From Cristatella mucedo (lineage: Eukaryota; Bryozoa; Phylactolaemata; Cristatellidae), in contig WPIO01000002.1 in the NCBI GenBank assembly GCA_009760855.2, positions 1,331,501-1,395,500 on the forward strand: a stretch of DNA of 64,000 bases. The letters are read 5' to 3'. Positions 10,928-21,063 of the stretch are shown in pieces. Under the pieces are notes generated by a model. The model ran no database searches. It was not told the origin of the DNA and worked only from the letters and a program-made list of their open reading frames with translations. A program made the position numbers and the translations under genes. Positions within the stretch are counted from its first letter, which is position 1; the number at the start of each line of letters is the position of its first letter.

Positions 10928-11145
10928 GTCACTTTGGAATATGAAACCTAGAATTCAAACAGATTCAAATGGATATATGCTGTCAGAACCGACGGCGAGC
11001 GTTAAACTTTCCGATTTTTGAATCACACTTGGTTTTCCCATAGCTAGTAAGTTGGTTTTATCATAATTTAATTTTAAGAAAGTTTGCTACCATCGATATG
11101 TGGATGTCAGCAATACATGCGGCAAGGGATTATTATTATTATAGT
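10928..11145 (-). mobile_element. LINE family A, RT fragment
   Basis: Minus-strand fragment matching the region after the YADD motif. The plus-strand text (AAGGTCACTTTGGAATATGA, TTGGTTTTCCCATAGCTAG) mirrors the blocks seen intact at 54080-54230. Confidence 0.75.
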
Positions 11146-11149
11146 ATAG

Positions 11150-11575
11150 AGGAAGCCATCGTAGCTCCCCGAGCAAAGAAGACACATGACTGAACCACTG
11201 GGATTTTTTGAATGCCCTGCAGCGATATTCTACACTAGCTGAAGAGAGGCCATATGGCTTTTTTGGTAGCCAATCCAAGGCGGAATCGCAGTACTTTAGT
11301 GTAAACAGAACCAGTGAGCAAGCTGAGTTTTTTGCAAGAATCGTGGTAGATGGTCCTTAATCTTAGACAGGGATCGGACGTGCGGGCTAGCTGTGGAGGC
11401 AGTCCTCTGTATCAACTTTAAAAATGTAAGCAGCTACCAAAGACGACACTTACATTCCAATCAGACGGTGCCGGTCGCACTACAGCGTCAATAAAAAAAA
11501 TCAAAGTCTACCAGTCCAGCCGTGAGCTTGGGGCACGTTCCTCTGATTGTGAAACAACGACATGCAGTTTGAAGG
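11150..11575 (-). mobile_element. LINE family B, decayed RT fragment
   Basis: Minus-strand fragment aligning with family B at 6090-6480: SLLGELRWLP-like, then the LDYC and ARNLGV-like region in broken frames (plus-strand landmark CGTGCGGGCTAGCTGTGGAG). It is heavily mutated and has no 3' end. Confidence 0.7.
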
Positions 11576-11781
11576 CAGCAACAAGAAATAGGCAACTGTT
11601 ATCGGCGCAGGGCTAGCCGAGTATTTGAGGGGGGCTAAGCGGCGGCTACTGCGAGTAGGACTGCCGCCAATCCGGGTGTGCGCTGATGAGAGCCCCTTCG
11701 GCCGAGCGGTGCGGCAGAGTGCGCACGGCGTTCGCGGGTGGATTCCCGGCGCTCCGCGGCCGCCGACGCCGGATCACTTGC

Positions 11782-11894
11782 CTTAGCTTAAGGTTGTCCA
11801 AAAAGCTGGCCGTGTCGACAGTATCGAGCATGACAAAGTCGTCAACGCCATTCGCTCGAACGTCTCTCTGATACGAAGTCGCGGTCGCCGTCAT
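11782..11894 (-). CDS. First coding exon of a class I myosin (Myo1D-like), with a probable GC donor
   Basis: The ATG at 11894-11892 (A at -3) opens a 113-nt exon encoding 37 codons plus two bases. The peptide contains DDFVMLDTVDTASFLDNLKL, which matches the start of the motor domain of myosin ID-type class I myosins (established pattern: DFVLMDTV...FMANLRLR, followed in the family by a GRIYTFIGEV-type segment). The match stops exactly at LKLR, where the sequence reads AAG|GCAAGT. That is the consensus of the minor GC-AG donor class; the nearest GT (GTGATC, five bases on) is poor. Class I myosins are actin motors that link membranes to the cytoskeleton. The next exon is not visible to the left, so the first intron is probably long and repeat-filled or extends beyond the window. 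A longer frame starting at a GTG (11900) is less likely than the ATG. Confidence 0.65.
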
Positions 11895-14215
11895 CCTCAC
11901 CCTCGTTGCCGCGTCTCGCTTTGGAGGGCTAGCGCTGCCAACTAGTCGCCGGCGGCAGCACGACTAACTCTGCTGGTTGGCGATCGTGGCCCGGTAGCTA
12001 GCGGATTGCGGAGCTGCACGGCTCTCCGGCCTCTCCCGCAGATTCTGGAATTACACTGGAGATCAGTAATAAGCACCTTGAACGGCGGCTCCAGGAGAAA
12101 TCTAGGAAGTCGCCCGACGAGCAAACGCAGCGGCGCGCTAATTTCCGGGTACTGTCAACCGGAACCAGAGACCCCCTTGAGGGGTGGCGCTAGTTTCAGA
12201 ATATTGACCTATAACCTATAGTGGTTCAACCGGATAGCTGTGCTAGGCCGCCGCTGTCAGTCACTTTCCGTTTGCAGATCTTTTTAATTTGATAATAATT
12301 TCTTTTTTAATAAGCTTTCATTCCGTTCCGTTTTTCGTTGCTATCTTCGCAGGATGAGTGCCCTTATGGTGGGGCGTGGCGCTGTGCCCAGGCATCTCCA
12401 CATCTCCGCCGGTCTTGCTCGCCGCACGAGCCCATCACGTCCGGGAGATCGTCGAAGATTATGTCTAGGCTAATGAGGCTTTTTCTAATTAACAGGATAT
12501 TCGCCATTCGAATGGTACTGAACCGACTTTGAGAGAAAAATTGTCCCAGTTGTTCGCCACCAGTCACGCTCTCTCCTTCCCCTACGAGCTACGCCTAGCC
12601 AAATTATTTAAGCTTAACGGAGTCACTAAAGCCTTGTTATTTATTTTGCAGCGTTCGACCACAGTGAACTAAATAGGTTGCCAAAGTCAGCATACTAAAT
12701 AACTTTCGGATTTTCCCAATGTCATAGGCTAAAAATCCTGAACCAGTATAAGTGAAACGTGTGCATCCTGTGTGCAGTTAGACTTCAAGAGCCCCTGAGA
12801 TTATTACCGGTTTGAAAATTAAAACAGGTTGGTAACCGAATAAGTGGTTATTTATCATTTCGATGGTATGCAAAGCCTCGTTCAATGACCCACGGTAAGT
12901 CGCACTTAAGGCTTCTCAGTGACTTGTGCCTTACGCATATTGCTGCACTTATGAGCCTATCCGCTGAGATAAAATGGACAGCGGTCGGTGCTTAGGTTTG
13001 GCGTTGGTTCTATAAAGGAATGGGCGCTCTCTTTTTTATAGTCGCGCTCTGCCGCCCTCTACGTATACCTGCGCGTATCGAGGCAGCACCTGCGACTCGT
13101 TAGTCGTGCTTCGCGGTGCACAATTCCTTACTGGCGTTTGTAGCAACAAGCTGCACCCGTTACTTGCTCAGCGTTTTGGCAAACAGCTGTAGGGCAGAAG
13201 CCGCTACAGTGCGGTCATGACGATAAAGCATCATGTAATGTGGCAATTGATTGGCGTGCCCTATAAACCTACTGAATCGCCGTAGGAAGTTTACAATAAT
13301 GAACCGGTAAGTAAGCCCGTAGATATTTCAGCCACGGGCGAAGCTGCTTACTAGAGTGGCCAGCAGAGCTTGAGTCAGAGGAGCCACGTCCCTTATTACG
13401 CACGAACCCTCGCGCCAGCCCATAGCTTGACTTTTTACGTCAAAGTCAATTTGGGTCTTTATAGTCTGCAGCATAGTTTAGGAGCTATAGTCTCATCATG
13501 CTCCGACACGAGTAATTGCTCAGTTTACGAGCGACCATGTAACATTCGTGAAATGGTGGGCCACATCAAAGAGGTGCTGGCTGACGAGTCGTGCAGTCGC
13601 TCACGCTAGCGTCCATACCCAATCGGTCGGGCTCGTGGTCGAAGTCGGTGATTGACTGGGGTAAGAACTTGTGGCTTGCATGTCACTCGAGACCGCTTTG
13701 GTTGCGCCGTCGATAAGGAAGCTGCAGAAATGGGTATGCTGCTATTGCAGGCTTCCTTCGGGTCGCTCTGTATTAGTAGGCTTGTCGTTACCAAAACGCG
13801 TTGGTAGATTGGTGGCATTGTTATAAGCACTGGCAGAAATATCTCACCTTCCTCTTTTATCACTCCGCCACACTCTGAGTCTTTCGTTTGCGCATTTTGA
13901 TTATGAATAGGAAATTGATACTAATTTTTAGGTGGCTTGGTAAGTGCAATTGAGCAGCCAAAGTTATCATTCAGTGCACAACTTATGTTCCCGTAAGTGA
14001 CTTTGTACAGCTTTTGAGTAAGCAATAAGCGGGGCCTGTATTCGCGGTCAGTGCTAGGAATGCTACACTTTGGATATGCTGGTAAGCGGCAATTCTGATA
14101 AATTATTTGTTCGATTCATCCATTCGTACTTGAGTGGACGCCTTTAGTTAGCAAAATTCGGGCCTCGGCGCGACCTACCAACTTAATACCGTCTGAGCCC
14201 AGCTGTAGCTACGAT
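11895..14215. other. Low-repeat, GC-richer flank upstream of the myosin exon
   Basis: No LINE or SINE copies are recognisable here, which contrasts with both sides. The part nearest the myosin exon (11900-12250) is CpG-rich, fitting a promoter and 5' UTR of the minus-strand gene (inference). Two short open frames (12338-12532 plus, 13606-13863 minus) have no family resemblance and no convincing splice sites. Confidence 0.4.
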
Positions 14216-16350
14216 GACTAGCCCTAAATTCAGTTTGGAACTTTCTTGCTTGGTTTGAGGTTTCAACGTAAGAGTTCAGGTGATCTACCGTAACTTTTCC
14301 AGTGTCTTTGAAAGGAACGGTAAAACGGAGACTGTCCGGAAGTTTCTTAAGTTATTCAGGTCTAGAGTTGCTTTCTTAATAAGTAGCCTAAAACATCTTT
14401 TTTGAAAGATGCAGGGACATGACTTGATGCGAAAGATATATTTACTACATGTGCAACAGATCTATGCATCTTACAAGTAGGACAGTGAGAATAGGGTCTA
14501 GAGGATTACCAGTCTTACGTGACTGGAAGATAAATTACAGTACGAGATCACTTGTGGCCTCCTTGAAAGCAAACATTTAGATGTTATGCAGAAATGAGTG
14601 AGAAGAGTCCTGTGGGGTGGTTGTTGAGTGACAGGAGTTCAGAAGTGATAACGCTACCTCAGGGACGGACTCTCGGATCTTGTCCACATTACAGACAAAG
14701 AAGCTAGAGATGCTATTGGTCAGATCGCGGCAAGAATCACTAGGTAAAGGAGCTAACCTGGAAGTGGTTAAGGAGATAGTTTATCGCAGACAGCAGTATT
14801 TTGGAATTCGCACATGTGATTCAACAGTATGTTTTACAGAAGCAATGCTTGGCGTTTGCCAGGATCGATCGGTATAATATACACTATTCTTTGTATTCCT
14901 TACTATGAAATTGCAGTCCTGATCTAGTGTAAGCATTTTTTAAACTTATGCTTAGTAGACCTAGCTAGTAGTCCAATGTATGCGGTAACCGTAGTCCGGC
15001 CTTCTGAGGGAGAGCGAACAATGCTCTCACTCAGAGGTGCCAACTCTTTAAGCATGTCAGCTAGTGTCTTGTTGTAGCATTCCACCAATGATGACCGGTC
15101 AGATATGGGATTGAGCAGCAGGAGCGAAGAAGATATTTTGGCTCGAACAGCATTGATGTCAAGGGTCTTGAGGTTTCGCAATTCACAAATGATTGTATGC
15201 ACTGTGGACTGAATGAGATCAGCGGGTTGTCGGATGAGCAGAATTTGGCAAAATTAGGGAATGGCAGCACACACTTTAATGGGAATATTTGATTGAGTGC
15301 GTGACCCTAGTTGTGAGGGGGTCGTGGACATGAGCCGCAAGAGAAAATGAGCCCGTCAGGTCACAAAACTTTGCACTAAAGGCGTCGGATAAGATGTCCA
15401 AGTGATTGTTGGTTTGGAAGAAAGAGTAGCCAGATGGAACAGAATCAGTTATGGTCGGACGGTTATTCCTAAAATTCGGGCTTGCTTAGGTAGGGATACT
15501 ACATCCAAGTTAGTCCATGCATTTGTGACGTCCCGTCTTGACTTCTGTAACTCACTGCTTGCTAGCCTACCGGCATGTGCAATCATGCGCTTACAGCTGG
15601 TGCAAAACTCTGCAGCTATGCCTGTCTGTCGTGAGCATCGCAGTTGCCACATCACACTTCTCGTAGACATGCACTGGCTACCGGTCAAGCAACGGATCGA
15701 CTTCAAGCTTTGGCGCTCACTTTTAGGTCCCTTTATTCTTTGGCCCCATCCTACCTATCAGATCTACCTCCCCCCCCCACCAGGCCAAGCATCGTACAAC
15801 CCATTTCTCGGAAACTAACTGTTTACCTATACCTCGTACAAACCTCAAATCCTTTGGAGACCGTGCATTTAATTCATATGCTCCCAAAGCCTGGAACTCA
15901 CTCTCAACTTTGGTCCCAACATCCCTGATTTGATCACATTTAAAAAAATTAAAAACACACCTATTTATGACGGCATTTAGTGAGTCCCTGTAATTTGTCC
16001 TTTATGTGCTTATGCGTGCTGACACTGTGCATGCTGCCTCTAACCGCATTTGCATGCTGACCCTGTGCATGTCAATCCTAACCATGTTATTCGTGTTGTT
16101 TATCAAGCATGGTACCACTCACCATTCGATCGTTTTTCCTTTGCAGCAAATGTAAAGCGCTCAGAGAGAGATTGAGTTATCTGAGGGCGCTTTATCAAGT
16201 GTATTATTATTATTAGATTTCAGCCCTGTCTCGGTCAAAGCGAACAATTCCAAATTACCACCAATAATCCTGTCACGTATTATTCAGGGTTTATTGCACA
16301 GTGAGCGAGAATTCCAAAGACCAGCGTTAAGATGTGCCATCGGGGTTATA
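14216..16350 (-). mobile_element. LINE family A, minus-strand copy split by a nested copy
   Basis: Read on the minus strand, 16350-16216 encodes the endonuclease start (NAGLWNSRSLCNKP, then LELFALTETGLKS). After removal of the plus-strand insertion (about 15460-16215) it continues with TITDSVPSGYSFF (near 15450), ILSDAFSAKFCDLT, and SSLVECYNKTLADML (15050-15110). It then runs into the RT N-terminal region and ends near 14216 at a SNxxxKFQ-type block. Old, with many frameshifts; the 3' part is missing. Confidence 0.8.
15460..16215 (+). mobile_element. LINE family A, 3' end nested in an opposite copy
   Basis: Plus-strand 5'-truncated copy. Its last ORF portion is fairly intact (KLVHAFVTSRLDFCNSLLAS, NSAAMPVCREHRSCHI, HWLPVKQRIDFK), with 3' UTR, hairpin near 16150-16197 and (ATT)n ending at 16215. 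It splits the minus-strand copy between its LTETGLKS and TITDSVPSG blocks. Confidence 0.85.
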
Positions 16351-17999
16351 GTTGGCTTGTGTGAGGTTACTAATAGTCGGAGAGTCTAGAGCCGCAGCCC
16401 TCGTGGCTAGCTCTCAGAACATAGAGATGCAGCGTGAAGCGGAAACCGTGTACACGTCCGTAGGCACATCATTCGTTACTTGGTCAATCGTCAAACAAAT
16501 TGATACGATTTAAATATGCCTTAGCTGTATTGGATACCGAATATGAGTTTCGTAAGAGCCTCGATTTTTAAAAGGAATTCTCAAACGAACAAGAAACGAT
16601 AATATCGCTTGGTGTCGAAAGGCAAAGATTTGGGTAGGTAGGATGCTTTTAGAATTAGATCAACTGGACGCCTCCTGGACCAACCGGTTTCGTTCTGCCA
16701 GGCGCTTTACCACTAAGGAACCTAAGTGGTGAAGTTGGACTGGCAAATAGCTGTAGTAGAGACGATCAGTACAAGGTTTTGGTTTGGTTGAAGGAGACCT
16801 GTGATTAATATCTCATCTACAAATCCACCGGCTCTTAATTACGACTAGGAGTTTAGACGACAGGGTAACTATTGGGTCCCTCTTTGTAAAGTTCATCTTA
16901 ATCATTCCCCCTTAGTCAAAGGTAAATACGGTCTTGATCAACCAGTATTCAAGCTAATAATTTTTATTTCATTTTGAATTATTTCAACAGCGTCTCGATG
17001 CGCAGGGAGGCGTTACATCTGGCACCGAGAAAAACTTTGAAGCATTATGCCAATGCACGCCATCATCCGCTCTTATTTCGGAAATAGGTTAGAACTATCC
17101 GGCTTTTTAGGGACCATGAGTCGTGAACAAATTCATGCCCTGATGAGTAGATTAAAGGAAATCTGCAGTAAAACAGACGACCTTACACGATCTGCAATCA
17201 GCACATGGAAGAACTGACGGCAGGTATTTGGTAATTTGGAAGGTCATTTGGAAATTTCCGTAACTAGCTGCACGCCAGTCGGAGCTATCCCGCAACCTGA
17301 AAATAGCTATGCAACTGTTTGCACAACGAAAAAAAGCTCAATGGCGAAATGAGGCAGAGCGCAACCTTCATTTACTTCGTTATCTCATTATATCTACACT
17401 TTGATCTCACCACACTTAGCTCGCTTGAGAGAATTCTTTTGTTCAATGCCACCAGATCACCCGTACGCCATCGAGATCCACTGCCAATAAGTCCTAATCC
17501 GAAATGCGGGCGCCACTTGAAAATGCCTCAAGTTGATTGCTTTGGCCAATGACTCGTACTCAGTACCTACCAGGGCTAGCAGGCAGTGAGGTACTCTCCC
17601 ATTCATCATAACAATTCGCCAGTAAACTGCGAAAGCTGGCCATGAACGCCCCCGAAATACGCTATACGGGAAAAGGCTGGTCTCAAGCAGTGCATTCATA
17701 ACACAGCGGTCAGTATTATGAGCTTCGCTTGTCGGCAGTTGCATCAACTGGCAAATTAATTCGTCGGCGCTATAGAATGTGCTTCCCTTCACTCGATTTT
17801 TTTTGCTGTGTATTGGCTTTTCTTTTTAGGTATACTACCGATAGATGCGAATAGTATAATGCGAAACAGAGTGCACTCAGTCTCTGATGGGAAAGTTTCT
17901 CACAGACTTATGTGCCCTTTTTTAAGAGAAAGTAGGTGGCTTTCTTAAGCCGGAAGAGAGCTTGTGGTCTCTTAACAATGTGGGGGGGGGGGGCTTATG
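16351..17999. other. Unrecognised region, possible LINE 5' UTR and ORF1 remnant
   Basis: No clear gene. Directly right of the minus-strand family A endonuclease start, so the first part may be that element's 5' region. At 17117-17330 (plus) a frame starting MSREQIHALMSRLKEICSK runs 70 codons with one internal TGA and has a helical, coiled-coil-like start; it could be a decayed ORF1 or chance. A 12-base G run lies near 17982. Confidence 0.3.
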
Positions 18000-18019
18000 C
18001 AGCTCTCTAAAGCCTCAGC

Positions 18020-18107
18020 AATTTCCACTTGCTTTGCAGAAAATGTAAAGCGCCTAGAGAGAAACTGAGTGATCTGAGGGCGCTTTATCGAGTGTATTAT
18101 TACCGGT
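18020..18107 (+). mobile_element. LINE A/SINE 3' tail fragment
   Basis: Only the terminal hairpin segment is present: TGTAAAGCGCCTAGAGAGAA and CTGAGGGCGCTTTATCGAGT, then TATTATTA. It is either a very 5'-truncated LINE insertion or the end of a SINE with the same tail. Confidence 0.85.
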
Positions 18108-18289
18108 ATCGGCTTGCATATACTCAGATCACACACACTATGGCCGTGAATTACTTGTAACGCCACCTTAAAAGTGATTGCAATGGTTTGAAGGCGTATT
18201 TACGCATTAATCATTATTTTCCCAAGGAGTCGAGTTCAATTGTTTGTAGGAGTTTAGCAAGCAAGTTAAGCACCACAACTCGGAACGTC

Positions 18290-20118
18290 TGCATTATATC
18301 ATTTCTCACCGACCTGCCCATGTCATCTTAAAAGGTGCCGGGACATAAAGTTCGTATCTCAATCAAAGAAGACAACAAGTCCTCTGGACCCTATTCCCAC
18401 TGTCCTAGTCCTGCGTTGCATTGATCTGCTGCTGCCATGCATAACTAACATAATTAATATGTCATTAGCCTCAGGTCATGTCCCAGCACCTTTCAAAAAA
18501 GCTGTAGTTAGGCCACTTCTCAAGAAAGCAACACAAGACCAAGAGAACTTGAGAAACTACCTCCCACTCTCCCTTCTACCATTCTTATCAAAGACACTGG
18601 AACGGGTCGTGGCAGACCAGCTGAACACATATCGAAACCTCACACCTTGCTAGTAAGTTCCAGTCTGGCTTTAGAGCTTATCACTCCACAGAGTCAGCCT
18701 TGCTTAGGGTGTACAACGACCTACTTAGGAATGCAGACATGGGTAGAGTGTCTCTGCTTGTTTTGCTCGATCTTTCGGCAGCTTTTGATACCATCGATCA
18801 CACAGTTCTTCTAGAGCGCCTCTCATCTCGCCTGGGCATCACTGGCACTGCTCTGCAGTGGTTCAGGTCCTATCTCAGTGGGAGACTCCAGAGTATTGAC
18901 GTGAATGGACAAAGATCATCCGAGGTACCTCTGAAATATGGGGTACCTCAGGGCTCCGTGCTAGGTCCGGTTCCTTTCACGGTTTATGCTCTCCCTCTTG
19001 CTGATGTGATTGCCAAGCACAATCTAGGCTTTCACTTCCATGCGGATGACACTCAGTTGTACCTTTGCTTTGATCCCCCCAGTCTCCGAGCACCTCGAAT
19101 TCTCTCAACTCACTTGCTGCATGTATTGATGACATCTGCACATGGATGGCAGCAAATTTTCTAAAACTAAAAGATGATAAAACTAACTTATTAGTCATGG
19201 GTAAACCCAGTGTGATTCAGATATTGGAAAGGCTGATGCTCAAAATTGGCTCTGCCAGCATATCTCCTGTTAAATCAGCTCGAAATCTAGGTGTTATATT
19301 CCAAAGCGACCTCTCGTTAGACGACCATATCAGCTCCACAGTCAAATCTGCCTATTTTCAGCTTTACAACATTGCTAAAATTCGGGCTTGTTTAGATAAG
19401 AACCACGTCCAAGTTGGTCCATGCATTCGTGACATCCAGTCTCGATTTCTGCAACTCACTGCTTACTGGCCTACCAGCATATGCGATCAGGCGATTGCAG
19501 CTGGTGCAAAACTCTGCAGCTAGGCTTGTCTGTCGTGATGCCATATTACACCACTTCTCGCCGACCTGCACTGGCTACCAGTCAAGCAACGGATCGACTT
19601 CAAGGTTTTGTCGTTCACTTTTAGGTCACTTCATTCTTTGGCTCCAGCCTATCTCTCAGATATACTCCCCCATCAGGCCAAGCATCGTACCACCCACTTT
19701 TCGGAATCCAACAGTTCACCAATACCTCGTACAAACCTCAAATCCTGTGGAGACGGTGCATTTAGTTCGTATGATCCCAAAGCCTGGAACTCCCTCCCGA
19801 CCTGCGTCAGAACATCCCCTGACCTGACCACATTTAAAAAGAACTTAAAAACACCTATTTAGGACAGCATTTAGTGGGTCCCTGTGATTCGTCGTTGATG
19901 TGCTTATGCGTGCTGACACTGTGCATGCTGCCACTAACCACATTTGCATGCTGACCCTGTGCATGTTACCCCTAACCATGTTATTCATTTTGTTCGTTTA
20001 TCAAGCATGATATTACTCACCATTCAATTGCATTTTCCTTTACAGCAAATGCAAAACGCCTAGAGAGAGATTGAGTTCTCTGAGGGCACTTTATCAAGTG
20101 CATTATTATTATTATGAC
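18290..20118 (+). mobile_element. LINE family A, long RT-bearing copy
   Basis: The best-preserved RT domain in the window, on the plus strand. Blocks in order: SGPYSHCPS-type start (broken), LASGHVPAPFKKAVVRPLLK (18470-18520), SLLPFLSKTLERVVADQLN, SGFRAYHSTESALLRVYNDL, LLDLSAAFDTIDHTVLLERL (18760-18820), YGVPQGSVLGP, and the catalytic box FHADDTQLYLCF (18995-19070). It continues with the LVHAFVTSSLDFCNSLL and NSAARLVC blocks, 3' UTR, hairpin (20045-20095) and (ATT)n. The catalytic box reads HADD where other copies and most families have YADD. At least four frameshifts or stops make it inactive. The upstream endonuclease is missing. Confidence 0.9.
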
Positions 20119-20310
20119 CTGAGGCTAATGGCATATTAATGATGTTAGTTATGCTTAGCAGCAGCAGATCAATGCAGCGTAGGAGCAGGACAGTGGGAAT
20201 AGGATCCAACGGACTTGTTGTCTTCTTTGATTGGGATAAAAACTTCAGGACGAGATCGCTAGCAACCTGCTTAAATGAAGACAGTGAGGTGCAGCCAGGA
20301 ATCGGGGGGG
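20119..20310 (-). mobile_element. LINE family A, RT N-terminal fragment
   Basis: Minus-strand copy tail-to-head with the preceding element. Plus-strand landmarks GACCTGAGGCTAATGGCATA and CAGCAGCAGATCAATGCAGC match the region before the RT active site in reverse. It ends near a poly-G run at 20306. Confidence 0.8.
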
Positions 20311-20853
20311 GGGGGCAGAATTGTAGGGGGGATGCGGTCCCCCAACAATCGACAAAATGGCAATCGAAGCAAGATAGTTATAAAAATCGACGTGTATTAA
20401 GGCATGCACTATAAAAGGGCGACAATGAAGTGTCTAAGCTCTGAAGTAGCTGCTAAACAAAATGTACAACATCCCTTGACACACTATGGCATGGGATGTT
20501 CAGATGCTGCAACCCCAGTTATGAAATGGGACGGCCTAAGAATCCGATGGCAATGCCATTTGCCAAATAGTGTGGCAACAGCATACCACAAGCAAATGCA
20601 GACGCATAAACACGGTGCTATCGGCAATGCAGAGGGACAAATGTGCTACGGCAATCAAATCTGATGTGCCTGCCAGAAGTAAACGAGGGTTCGCCTACGA
20701 TATGGGTAGCTTGCTGCTTGTACAGCGATTAAGAATGAGCACGATGTATAGGTATAGAGTGTGCGGGTCAACTTGTGTGAACTTGTGAAAGATCGCTTCC
20801 TCTGGTCATGCTGTACCGAAGGGGGTAATTGCCATTTGTATGCACGGCTATCA
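20311..20853. other. 3' flank of the NIK-like gene
   Basis: Downstream (in minus-strand sense) of the stop codon of the kinase gene. It should contain the 3' UTR; I found no clear AATAAA signal on the minus strand and no repeat family. Short overlapping open frames on both strands look random. Confidence 0.35.
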
Positions 20854-21063
20854 TCAAGGTCGACTATCCAGGAAGAGGCCGTGGTGGCCATCCTTGTCAT
20901 TGTCCTTGATTACACCATTGGTGATCCACCACTGCCATGATCCGTCCTCGGTGGCAGCCTTGACGATAAGCGTAACTGACTGGAAAGGTATTTTTTCGTG
21001 TAGAAGCAATTCTTTGCCGTCCTGGTGTAGCACGGTGAAGCTTTCGAAACCACTTTTATGCAC
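20854..21063 (-). CDS. MAP3K14: NIK-like kinase, terminal exon (C-terminal domain, second half)
   Basis: The acceptor TTCTTGTTACAG precedes VHKSGFESFTVLHQDGKELL; the exon ends after 69 codons in TGA. The order FTVL-x-QDG, then IPFQSVTLIV, then GSWQWWITNGVIKDN mirrors the FSLVTKDG ... GSFAWSWRVKHGQLEN ending of vertebrate NIK. That C-terminal domain is where NIK binds IKK-alpha and TRAF/cIAP partners in vertebrates. The protein extends about 18 residues beyond the vertebrate end, with a DKDGHHG stretch. Confidence 0.85.
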   Translation of the reverse strand: MHKSGFESFTVLHQDGKELLLHEKIPFQSVTLIVKAATEDGSWQWWITNGVIKDNDKDGHHGLFLDSRP

